Positions 1 through 5,489 are shown, counted from the first letter of the stretch. The stretch is DNA of 5,521 bases from Pseudomonadota bacterium (GCA_009778235.1 WRKE01000158.1:1-5521), one strand, 5' to 3'. Notes: a model not told the origin generated them from the sequence alone. Translations and numbers: made by a program.

Positions 1-21
1 AGCACTTTTTCGCGGTGATCT

Positions 22-321
22 ATGGACAATAGACTCGTCAATATCGGCTTTGGCAATGCCGTCAAGGTCAGCCGGATTCTCGCCGTGGTCAATCCGGGCT
101 CCTCGCCCATCCGGAAGTTGAAAGACGATGCCCGGCAGGAAAAAAAGCTGATCGATGTGACCGAAGGACGGCGGACCAGGGCAATTCTGGTGCTCGATTC
201 CGGGCACCTGATCCTCTCCTCAGTGCAGCCGGAAACCATTAATCAGCGTCTGCTGGCCCTGGAGCAGGAGTCCCGCCATCCGGATATCGCGCTGATCAAA
301 GCCCAAAGCGAGGGAGAATGA
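22..321 (+). CDS. remA: RemA-family (DUF370) DNA-binding regulatory protein
   Basis: This 99-residue protein matches the small RemA/DUF370 family along its whole length. Visible hallmarks are the N-terminal LVNIGFGN block (residues 5-12), the SRILAVVNPGSSPIRKL block (17-33), the LIDVTEGRRTRAILVLDSGHLILSS core (43-67) and PETINQR (70-76). In Bacillus, RemA is a DNA-binding activator of extracellular-matrix and osmoprotection genes; in delta-proteobacteria the role is largely untested, so regulatory function here is inference. The ATG start is chosen because the family begins immediately before this N-terminal block; the only upstream ribosome-binding signal is a weak GGTG about 4 bases away, suggesting coupling to a gene off the left edge. 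The C-terminal 20 or so residues are a polar tail. The stop codon TGA overlaps the gmk start, so the two genes are probably cotranslated. Identity to the family is secure. Confidence 0.9.
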   Translation: MDNRLVNIGFGNAVKVSRILAVVNPGSSPIRKLKDDARQEKKLIDVTEGRRTRAILVLDSGHLILSSVQPETINQRLLALEQESRHPDIALIKAQSEGE

Positions 322-929
322 TGGCTGGCGGGCTGCTTTTGGTGCTGTCCGCGCCTTCCGGATGCGGCAAGACCACTATCCTCAAGCAGGTCATGCGTGA
401 TCTCCCGGGCTTGGTCTTTTCCGTTTCGCATACCACCCGGCAACCCCGGCCCGGCGAGATCAACGGGGAGCATTACCATTTCGTCGAGACCGCGGTGTTT
501 GCGGCCATCCGTAACCGGCAACCGACCGGTTTTCTGGAATGGGCCGAGGTGCACGGCAACATGTACGGCACCAGTGTTGAGGAGGTTGAGCGGCATCAAG
601 GCGCCGGTCATGACGTGGTCCTTGATATCGATGTCCAAGGCATGGCCCAGGTACGGCAGCGGGCCGAACCGGTGACCATCTTCATCGCCCCGCCGTCGCT
701 GGCTGAACTGGAACGGCGGCTGCGCGGCCGCGGAACTGAAAGCGAGTCGACCATCGCGCTCCGCCTCAACAATGCCCGCAAGGAGTTGGCCTGCGCCGGG
801 GCCTACGATTATCTGATAGTGAACGATCGGCTTGACCGGGCGGTGGAGGCTCTGCGCAGCATCATTATCGCCGAGCGCTGCCGCCAACGCCGAGGTCCGG
901 ATGGACAGCAGGGGGGCTGGTGCGGGTGA
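318..929 (+). CDS. gmk: Guanylate kinase
   Basis: This is the cytoplasmic enzyme that phosphorylates GMP (or dGMP) to GDP using ATP, needed for GTP and dGTP supply. The 203 residues fit the usual length of about 200. The P-loop APSGCGKT is at residues 12-19. The GMP-binding domain follows, with SHTTRQPRPGE (37-47), YHFV (53-56), FLEWAEVHGNMYGT (72-85) and LDIDVQG (102-108). The arginine-rich lid RRLRGRGTES lies near 133-142, and a C-terminal AYDYLIVND block is typical of the family. Two adjacent ATG codons are possible starts. The AGGGAG ribosome-binding sequence at 311-316 is only 1 base from the first ATG and 4 bases from the second (321), so the second may be the real one. The gene overlaps remA upstream, and its own stop overlaps the preferred rlmB start. 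The last residues form a basic, glycine-rich tail outside the conserved fold. Confidence 0.96.
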   Translation: MMAGGLLLVLSAPSGCGKTTILKQVMRDLPGLVFSVSHTTRQPRPGEINGEHYHFVETAVFAAIRNRQPTGFLEWAEVHGNMYGTSVEEVERHQGAGHDVVLDIDVQGMAQVRQRAEPVTIFIAPPSLAELERRLRGRGTESESTIALRLNNARKELACAGAYDYLIVNDRLDRAVEALRSIIIAERCRQRRGPDGQQGGWCG

Positions 930-1729
930 TGGCGGGTAGGGGCGGGAATAAAACAACAGGGGACAAGATCCCGGCCGCGCAGGCTTCGGATGACGACCTG
1001 ATCTGGGGGATCAACGCGGTTCGGGAGGCATTGGCGCAACCGGCCTCGACCATCAACGAAGTCTTGGTCCAGCGGGGTATAGCCGGGGTGCGCCTGCAGG
1101 AAATTATCGATGTTGCCAAGGAACGCGGCATCGCGGTTCGCTTTGTCGAGGCCGACCGGATGCGGGTGGCGCGCAGTTGCCGCCATCAGGGCGTGGTGGC
1201 CCGGCAGAGCGCGGCAAAACTGTTGTCGCTGGATGAACTGCTGCCTAAGATCGCCGGAGATACGCCTGGTTCCTCCCCCCGGTTGCTGGCGCTCGACTCC
1301 ATCCAGGACCCACGCAATCTCGGCTCCATCCTGCGCTCTGCCCTGGCCGCTGGTTTTCATCACGTCATCCTGACCAGGGACCGGAGCGTACCGGTGACCG
1401 GCACCGTGGCCCGCACCTCAGCCGGCGCAGTGGCCCACCTCTCCCTCTGTCAGGTGGTCAATCTGAGCGATGCGCTCAACACATTAAAAGAACACGGATT
1501 CTGGGTATACGGCGCAGTGGCGGAAGCCGGTGTGCCCTCGGTCTATGCCACCGATTTCTCCGGACCGGTCTGCCTGGTGATCGGCAGCGAGGGCAAGGGA
1601 CTCAGACCGCTGGTGCGCCAACAGTGCGACCATCTGGTGACCATCCCCATGCGGGCGGCCTTTGACTCGCTCAATGCCTCGGTGGCGGCGGCGGTGATCA
1701 TGTTCGAAATCGCCCGCCGCAGCCTCTGA
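929..1729 (+). CDS. rlmB: SpoU-family 23S rRNA 2'-O-methyltransferase, RlmB type (TrmH family)
   Basis: This SPOUT-class enzyme uses S-adenosylmethionine and in Escherichia coli methylates the 2'-OH of G2251 in the 23S rRNA peptidyl-transferase region. From the ATG at 929 it is 266 residues. An N-terminal substrate-binding domain (about 24-95) starts with IWGINAVREAL and ends with the HQGVVAR motif (86-92). The catalytic knot domain has motif 1 at LDSIQDPRNLGSILRSA (122-138), with N130 and R136. Motif 2 is LVIGSEGKGL (216-225), and motif 3 is IPMRAAFDSLNASVAAA (239-255). The start at 929 is preferred because it forms a TGATG overlap with the gmk stop. A GTG nine bases upstream (920), with a G-run before it, is an in-frame alternative that adds three residues. 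RlmB is preferred over other TrmH paralogues because of the HQGVVA and SLNASVA motifs, but the exact target base is inferred. Confidence 0.9.
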   Translation: MAGRGGNKTTGDKIPAAQASDDDLIWGINAVREALAQPASTINEVLVQRGIAGVRLQEIIDVAKERGIAVRFVEADRMRVARSCRHQGVVARQSAAKLLSLDELLPKIAGDTPGSSPRLLALDSIQDPRNLGSILRSALAAGFHHVILTRDRSVPVTGTVARTSAGAVAHLSLCQVVNLSDALNTLKEHGFWVYGAVAEAGVPSVYATDFSGPVCLVIGSEGKGLRPLVRQQCDHLVTIPMRAAFDSLNASVAAAVIMFEIARRSL

Positions 1730-1737
1730 CCCTGTTC

Positions 1738-2901
1738 CTATTTCTTGGTATTTTTTTTCATCTGCCGCTGCAGCAAATCGCCCAGTGTGCCCATCGACGG
1801 TGATTCCTTGGGAATCGGGGCCGCGGTCTGCTCCTTCATCGATTCCTTGGCGGTGTAATCTTCGGGGGTCAAGGCCAGGCGTTTCTGGTCGGTGTCGATG
1901 GACTCAATCTTGACGGTCAGCTCCTGGCCGGTCGCGAGCACTTCCCGGGGATGGTGAATCCGCTTCCCCATACCCAGCTTGGAGATATGGAGCAAACCGT
2001 CAATGCCTGGTTCCAGGGTGACGAAGGCGCCAAAGTCAGTCAGCCGCGAGACCTTGCCCTGGTGGATCGAGCCGACCGGATAGCGCTGGGTGACATTGTC
2101 CCAGGGATTTTCCAGGGTCTCCCGCAGGCTCAGGGAGATGCGCTCACTGTCCCAATCAAGCCGCTTGATGACCACTTCCACCTGCTGGCCCCGGCTCAGC
2201 ACATCATCCACCCGCTCGGTCTGGCCCCAGGCCAGCTCAGAAATGGGGATCAGGCCGTCAACGCCGCCGATATCGACAAAGGCGCCAAAGTCGCGGATCG
2301 AGGTGACGGTTCCCTTGACCTGCATGCCTTCCGCAAGCCTAGCCTTGAGCTGCTCGCGTTCCTGTTGCCGCTGCTCTTCCAGCACGGCCCGGGCCGACAA
2401 GATCAGGTTGCGGCCTTGGTTGCCGAATTCGATCACCTTGAAGGCGAAGGTTTTGTCAAAATAGTCTTCGGCCTGCTCGACCTTGCGGATGTCCATCTGT
2501 GAATAGGGGCAAAAACCCCGCTGGCCGGCAACGGTTACGGAAAAACCGCCCTTGACCTCGCCGGTTACCTTGCCTTCGACCGGAATGCCCGAAAGATAGG
2601 CCTCTTCAAGTTCGCGCGAAGAGGTTTGGCCAGACCCCAGCCGGGTGGTGAACACCATCTCCCCACCCCGTGCGGCCAAAAAGAAGACCTGCACCCGGTC
2701 GCCGGCAGCGATGGCCAGGTTGCCGGACTGGTCGCGGAGCTCTGCGGCGTTGAGAATGCCCTCACTCTTGCCGCCGGCATCGAGGAAGATGGTGTCGCCG
2801 CTGATGCCGACCACTGTGGCTTCCACCCGGCTGCCGGGTTGGAGGGCTGAACGGGAGATGGTCTTGTCTTGAAAAAGTTCTGTAAAGGTTTCGTTACTCA
2901 T
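1738..2901 (-). CDS. Four-domain S1 RNA-binding protein, ribosomal protein S1-like
   Basis: This 387-residue protein consists mainly of four S1 (OB-fold) RNA-binding domains at about 22-90, 105-172, 192-260 and 277-348. The last two carry the best signatures: GTVTSIRDFGAFVDIGGVDG followed by LIPISEL, and GKVSRLTDFGAFV followed by DGLLHISKL. The first two are more diverged. The tail after residue 350 is charged and ends in a lysine-rich stretch. Escherichia coli S1 has six domains in 557 residues, so this is a shorter form like the four-domain S1 homologues of Firmicutes. It could be the ribosomal S1 of this organism or an extra S1-domain factor acting in translation or RNA turnover; the window cannot decide, so no symbol is given. 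A GGTGA ribosome-binding site (plus-strand 2908-2912) sits 6 bases before the ATG. The gene lies downstream of lolA on the same strand after a 338-base gap and converges on rlmB. Confidence 0.88.
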   Translation of the reverse strand: MSNETFTELFQDKTISRSALQPGSRVEATVVGISGDTIFLDAGGKSEGILNAAELRDQSGNLAIAAGDRVQVFFLAARGGEMVFTTRLGSGQTSSRELEEAYLSGIPVEGKVTGEVKGGFSVTVAGQRGFCPYSQMDIRKVEQAEDYFDKTFAFKVIEFGNQGRNLILSARAVLEEQRQQEREQLKARLAEGMQVKGTVTSIRDFGAFVDIGGVDGLIPISELAWGQTERVDDVLSRGQQVEVVIKRLDWDSERISLSLRETLENPWDNVTQRYPVGSIHQGKVSRLTDFGAFVTLEPGIDGLLHISKLGMGKRIHHPREVLATGQELTVKIESIDTDQKRLALTPEDYTAKESMKEQTAAPIPKESPSMGTLGDLLQRQMKKNTKK

Positions 2902-3239
2902 GGTCGGTCACCAGGGGTGGAATGAACCGGCGGGCTGGCCGCCATCACCGGTGCGGCAAAGGGGTCACAATATTTTCAGGATTGGCGGTACGGCCCGCCT
3001 GAGCATGGGATATGATCGTGGCTGCCTGCGAAAGCTGCTCTGCGCATGCGGTTGGCGGTCGGGTGTCGCGTTCGGTGAGGAGCCGCTTGTCCCAGTTGGC
3101 CCGGATCTCTATCGGAGAACGTGTTGAGATCAGGCACCTTCTTTACCCTGCTTACTGCATCGGAGCAACGCTTTTCCGCGGTCTTTTCCGGGCGGCGACC
3201 ATCTTGGCCAGACACCTCGGCTGCTGCCGGTCTGGGTGT
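2902..3239. other. 338-base stretch between lolA and the S1 gene without a confident gene
   Basis: Both flanking genes are on the - strand. I see no tRNA, known structured RNA or convincing terminator here. The - strand holds two overlapping open frames with no good start and no recognised family: one continues the lolA frame past its stop down to 2976, and the other runs from 3142 down to 2945. A 10-base-pair hairpin with a bulge lies just after the lolA stop (3208-3235). A second small hairpin (GGCGG at 2984-2988 with CCGCC at 2995-2999) has no T-run. There is also an 8-base palindrome CGCATGCG at 3043-3050 and a direct repeat CTTTTCCG at 3171-3178 and 3183-3190. No clear sigma-70 promoter for the S1 gene was found. 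Confidence 0.5.
3208..3235 (-). other. Bulged hairpin immediately downstream of the lolA stop codon
   Basis: On the - strand the arms CCAGAC and CGGC pair with GCCG and GTCTGG around a four-base AGCA loop. An AGGT bulge sits on the 3' side. The hairpin starts 4 bases after the lolA TGA. There is no T-run behind it, so it is not a canonical rho-independent terminator. It might pause transcription, protect the 3' end of a processed murI-lolA message, or simply be chance in GC-rich DNA. Confidence 0.35.
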
Positions 3240-3947
3240 TCATTGCCGGATGACCTCTGTTCCGGGGGCCAGATCGAGGGCCCGCAGTTTTTGTATTTGT
3301 TGCGGATCTCCCGGCCGCAAGGTGTTGAGCCGAACCTTGCTGAAGGTCAGTTCGGTCAGGGCGCCGAAGTGATCCTCCATCAGCAGCCGCCGAATGGTGT
3401 GGTCGCCGGTTACCCAGATTTGCACCTGTTTAACCTGGGGATGGGGTTTGCGGGGGGTGAGCTGCACAACCTCGCCGTCTGGCGGCGGCGCATTGAGCAG
3501 AAGTTGGGGGTCCCCGGCAGTGGCTTCGAATTCATCGAGCAGGTTTTTGGTGCCGGTAAAAATGGCGTAGGTAATGTCGGATTCCAGATCCGGGGTCGGC
3601 GAGACCAGCAGTTGCTTGTCTTCTGGGGTATAGATGGAAAGCGAGGCGCCGTCGTTGATGATGGTCTGCTCGGTCGGCCCAGTGTAGTTCCAGCGCATGA
3701 TCGCCGGCATAGTGACTGTGGTTCCGGCTGCGGCGGGGCGGTAGAAAACAGCGTTGCCGGTGCCGTGCTTCAGTCGGCCACCGTTCTGGGTGGTTTGGAA
3801 AAAATCGAATTCAAGGCTGTGCAGTTGCTGGTATTTTTTCTGGAGCAAGCTCATCCGCTGCTCAAGGCCGGCTCCGGTGATTTTGCCGGGCAAGAGCCCG
3901 GCCGCTACCAAAAAGAAGAGCAGAAAGAGCGTGGCATGCCTAAACAT
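3240..3947 (-). CDS. lolA: Outer-membrane lipoprotein carrier protein LolA
   Basis: This is a periplasmic chaperone that takes lipoproteins from the inner-membrane LolCDE complex and carries them to the outer membrane. The predicted 235-residue protein starts with a Sec signal peptide: MFRH, a hydrophobic stretch (about 5-19), and a probable cleavage near TGA-GLEQR (24-31). The mature part has the LolA pattern: a helix with LQKKYQQLHSLEFDFFQT, then PAIMRWNYTGPTEQTIINDG and LSIYTPEDKQLLV, followed by a beta-rich C-terminal half including VKQVQIWVTGDHTIRRL and LTFSKVRLNT. The reading frame stays open upstream to 4160, but that part is the antisense-like shadow of murI. The signal peptide and a GGAG ribosome-binding site (plus-strand 3955-3958, 7 bases before the ATG) fix the start at 3947. 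The start overlaps the end of murI by 8 bases, implying coupled translation. The family is diverse, so identity is strong but not absolute. Confidence 0.88.
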   Translation of the reverse strand: MFRHATLFLLFFLVAAGLLPGKITGAGLEQRMSLLQKKYQQLHSLEFDFFQTTQNGGRLKHGTGNAVFYRPAAAGTTVTMPAIMRWNYTGPTEQTIINDGASLSIYTPEDKQLLVSPTPDLESDITYAIFTGTKNLLDEFEATAGDPQLLLNAPPPDGEVVQLTPRKPHPQVKQVQIWVTGDHTIRRLLMEDHFGALTELTFSKVRLNTLRPGDPQQIQKLRALDLAPGTEVIRQ

Positions 3948-4728
3948 CGGTCTGCTCCAGCAAAACAGGTCGGCCGAAGATGGCGCTGGCCAGGTTATGG
4001 ACCGGTGACGGCATGTCGGAGACAAAAAAGCGGCTGGGCGTGACCGGATCATAAAGTTGCGTGCGAAGATTCTCATCAGCATGAAGGATAGATTTGAGAT
4101 GGAGCGCAACTTCGACGGAAGAGTCGATGATGCTGACCCGGCGGCCGATGCGGGGGGCAATCGTCCTTTTGAGCAGGGGATAGTGGGTGCAGCCGAGGAT
4201 GAGGGTGTCGATCTGTTTGTTGCGCAGGGGGTGAAGATATTTTTTGACGATCATCTTGGTTTCCCGGTGATGCAGCCAACCTTCCTCAACCAGAGGGACC
4301 AGGAGCGGACAGGCTTGGCTGTGCACCTCGCAGCCGGGCCGGGTCAGTTGGAGACGTTGTTCATAGGCGCCGGAATTGATGGTTGCCCTGGTGCCGATGA
4401 TCCCGATCCTGCCGGTGGTGCTGATGGCGGCCGCTTTGGCCACTGCCGGGAAAATGACGTCGATAATGGTGTGGCTGTAGTGGTTACGCAGGAAGGTGGA
4501 GGCCGTACTTGCCGCGGAATTGCAGGCGATCACAATTATCTCGGCGCCCTGCCGCAGGAGGAATTCGGTGTTTTTATGCGAGTATTCGGTGATCATGGCC
4601 GGGCTTTTGGGGCCATACGGCATGCGGGCAAGGTCGCCCAGATACACCAGGGGATACCCCGGGCAACATTGTTCAATGGCTCGGGCCACGGTCATGCCGC
4701 CAACGCCTGAATCAAAAATACCAATCAT
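3940..4728 (-). CDS. murI: Glutamate racemase
   Basis: This cytoplasmic, cofactor-independent enzyme interconverts L- and D-glutamate, supplying D-glutamate for peptidoglycan precursors. The 262 residues match the usual length. The N-terminal IGIFDSGVGG (2-11) contains the acid pair D6 and S7. YLGDLARMPYG is at 29-39. The two catalytic cysteines are in ACNSAAST (C69) and LGCTHYPLL (C180), and H182 and E148 sit at the expected conserved positions. All catalytic residues are therefore present. The ATG at 4728 directly precedes the conserved N-terminus, but its upstream region (AACAGAATAAA) lacks a good ribosome-binding site, so initiation may be weak or regulated. The leader holds palindromic structures and weak promoter candidates. 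The gene end overlaps lolA by 8 bases, linking two envelope functions in one transcription unit. Confidence 0.96.
   Translation of the reverse strand: MIGIFDSGVGGMTVARAIEQCCPGYPLVYLGDLARMPYGPKSPAMITEYSHKNTEFLLRQGAEIIVIACNSAASTASTFLRNHYSHTIIDVIFPAVAKAAAISTTGRIGIIGTRATINSGAYEQRLQLTRPGCEVHSQACPLLVPLVEEGWLHHRETKMIVKKYLHPLRNKQIDTLILGCTHYPLLKRTIAPRIGRRVSIIDSSVEVALHLKSILHADENLRTQLYDPVTPSRFFVSDMPSPVHNLASAIFGRPVLLEQTDV
3955..3958 (-). promoter_or_regulatory. Ribosome-binding site that fixes the lolA start
   Basis: GGAG on the - strand lies inside the last codons of murI, 7 bases before the ATG at 3947. It favours this start over the long upstream extension of the same frame and indicates translation coupled to murI. 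Confidence 0.65.
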
Positions 4729-4740
4729 TTTATTCTGTTG

Positions 4741-4771
4741 ATTACAATGAACAGCAAAGAGGATAGATCAA
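4741..4771 (-). promoter_or_regulatory. Weak sigma-70-like promoter candidate for murI-lolA
   Basis: On the - strand TTGATC (plus-strand 4766-4771) and TGTAAT (4741-4746) match the -35 and -10 consensus at 4 and 5 of 6 positions. The spacer is 19 bases, longer than ideal, and the start site would fall only a few bases before the murI ATG. An alternative further upstream, TTGTAG then 17 bases then TAGATT, matches less well. Either could be chance. Confidence 0.25.
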
Positions 4772-4792
4772 GGAAAGGGAGATAAGGAGACC

Positions 4793-4852
4793 ATTCGGCG
4801 AATCTACAGCGCAACGACCGGAACTACAAGACCGAAATGATCGGCTGCGCTG
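4793..4852 (-). other. Structured murI leader: short palindrome plus larger dyad
   Basis: Two symmetric elements lie between the mucR terminator and murI. ATTCG-G-CGAAT (4793-4803) is an 11-base palindrome with a one-base centre. The second is a dyad with 7-base arms, CAGCGCA (4807-4813) and TGCGCTG (4846-4852). Nested inside it is the small hairpin CCGA-AATGA-TCGG (4832-4844). No T-run follows on the - strand, so this is not an obvious attenuator. An operator or a folded 5' leader are both possible. Confidence 0.3.
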
Positions 4853-4871
4853 CAACAGGAGGACAGCCAAA

Positions 4872-4920
4872 AAGAGATGCATTCAGGCGACACCGGCCAT
4901 AGAAGCGGTCGCCTGAATGC
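4872..4920 (-). terminator. Rho-independent terminator of the mucR-like gene
   Basis: A perfect 13-base inverted repeat has the arms GCATTCAGGCGAC (4879-4891) and GTCGCCTGAATGC (4908-4920), with a 16-base loop. It lies 35 bases after the mucR stop. On the - strand the stem is followed by ATCTC and then a run of five T's ending before GGC. The T-run is offset by 5 bases and short, but stem strength and position make a - strand terminator the best reading. The + strand has no T-run after the stem. Confidence 0.7.
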
Positions 4921-4955
4921 AAGGGGTACAATGGAGCGGCTGGATACAGCCTGAA

Positions 4956-5399
4956 TTATTTCTTCTTGCCCTTGTCTTTGCTCCGCATTTCTATCGCCTT
5001 GCGAAGATTGTCGGGCAGGCCCCTTTCTTTGCCCGACTGCGAGCGTTTCTCCGAAAGTGCCCTGGCGCACAAGGGTTGACGAGCAGAAAAACCGTGCTTT
5101 TTGCGATATTCTTTGGAGGTGAGCCCATGTGATTTGAGATGCTTGGGGGAAAGCATCTTGAACTCCTGCCCACATTCCAGACAAACAACTTTATTTTTTT
5201 GAATGGATTTCTTGGGATCGATAACAGGATTGGTCTCTTCCGGTTCTGATTCAGTCCCGACAAATTCGGCTTCCTGTAGCGCCTTAAGGGTTTGGAATGT
5301 GTCGTTAAGCGCGGCTTTGATTTCTTCCGTGGTCATTTGCTTGGAGCTGATTTGGGATTGAATGATTTCCGCGGTCATTTCCACGAGCGATTTACTCAT
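4956..5399 (-). CDS. MucR/Ros-family zinc-finger transcriptional regulator
   Basis: This 147-residue protein has the layout of Ros/MucR regulators, which bind AT-rich promoter DNA and usually repress. The N-terminal helix starts SKSLVEMTAEIIQSQI, a typical MucR opening. An acidic linker (about 45-62) follows. The prokaryotic C2H2-type finger is C73-x2-C76-x10-H87-x3-H91, in the context VCLECGQEFKMLSPKHLKSHGLTSKEYRKKHG. The C-terminus is basic and ends in a lysine-rich tail. The ATG at 5399 is chosen because AGGAG (plus-strand 5406-5410) lies 6 bases upstream; an in-frame ATG at 5441 would add 14 residues but has no ribosome-binding site. The coding sequence is visibly less GC-rich than its neighbours, which may reflect acquisition or simply the protein's lysine content. 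It has its own terminator, so murI may be transcribed separately. The regulated genes cannot be deduced. Confidence 0.87.
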   Translation of the reverse strand: MSKSLVEMTAEIIQSQISSKQMTTEEIKAALNDTFQTLKALQEAEFVGTESEPEETNPVIDPKKSIQKNKVVCLECGQEFKMLSPKHLKSHGLTSKEYRKKHGFSARQPLCARALSEKRSQSGKERGLPDNLRKAIEMRSKDKGKKK

Positions 5400-5405
5400 C
5401 GTTCT

Positions 5406-5410
5406 CTCCT
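5406..5410 (-). promoter_or_regulatory. Ribosome-binding site of the mucR-like gene
   Basis: AGGAG on the - strand sits 6 bases before the ATG at 5399, the strongest ribosome-binding site in the window. It decides against the longer start at 5441, which is preceded only by AAAGA. Confidence 0.75.
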
Positions 5411-5446
5411 GAGAGGAAAAATTAAAAGGATGCAGGGTCATTCTTT

Positions 5447-5459
5447 ATGCTACTAGCAT
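5447..5459. promoter_or_regulatory. Palindrome ATGCTA-C-TAGCAT, possible operator of the mucR-like gene
   Basis: Six-base perfect arms flank a single central base. In the - strand reading it begins one base after the candidate -10 box, covering the predicted transcription start, which is a classic repressor-operator position. Autorepression by the encoded regulator is a reasonable inference, but MucR-type proteins often bind degenerate AT-rich sites, so another factor could use this site. Confidence 0.45.
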
Positions 5460-5460
5460 C

Positions 5461-5489
5461 AGGATAGAGCAATAACAGAACCAATGCAA
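5461..5489 (-). promoter_or_regulatory. Promoter candidate of the mucR-like gene (sigma-70, or overlapping sigma-54-like)
   Basis: On the - strand TTGCAT (plus-strand 5484-5489), a 17-base spacer and TATCCT (5461-5466) give a plausible sigma-70 promoter, matching the consensus at 3 and 4 of 6 positions. The same stretch contains TGG and TTGC with the GG and GC dinucleotides exactly 10 bases apart, the spacing of sigma-54 promoters, though the rest of the -24 element matches poorly. The leader would be about 55 bases. Confidence 0.4.

Noticed and set aside
1..18. C-terminal end of an upstream gene with stop TGA at 16-18
   Set aside because: Only about five codons are visible and two other frames are also open at the edge, so neither its frame nor its identity can be supported.
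243..956. 237-codon - strand frame antisense to gmk
   Set aside because: gmk is complete with all its motifs; the antisense product is rich in proline, arginine and histidine, as shadow frames are.
1730..1758. Rho-independent terminator for rlmB at the eight-T run
   Set aside because: No stem of more than about three pairs can be formed immediately upstream; the T's are explained by lysine/asparagine codons of the S1 gene on the other strand.
1951..2502. 183-codon + strand frame antisense to the S1 gene
   Set aside because: The S1 repeats are unmistakable on the - strand; the antisense frame is a by-product of GC-rich codon use.
3205..3240. Resemblance of the AGCAGCC stretch to the signal recognition particle RNA
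   Set aside because: The GGAA tetraloop and the conserved symmetric internal loop are absent, so it is only a short chance match.
3207..3242. Selenocysteine recoding of the lolA TGA using the hairpin just downstream
   Set aside because: The hairpin starts too close to the TGA and lacks the bacterial SECIS loop pattern; LolA is not a selenoprotein and the protein is already full length.
3012..4043. 343-codon open frame on the + strand across the gap and lolA
   Set aside because: It is antisense to lolA, whose signal peptide and family pattern are clear, and the translation has low-complexity, shadow-like composition with no recognisable domain.
3948..4160. N-terminal extension of lolA to 4160
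   Set aside because: It would bury the signal peptide 70 residues inside the protein and overlap murI extensively; the internal ATG has a proper ribosome-binding site.
4057..4710. 217-codon + strand frame antisense to murI
   Set aside because: murI carries all catalytic residues on the other strand; the antisense product is glycine/alanine-rich and matches no family I recognise.
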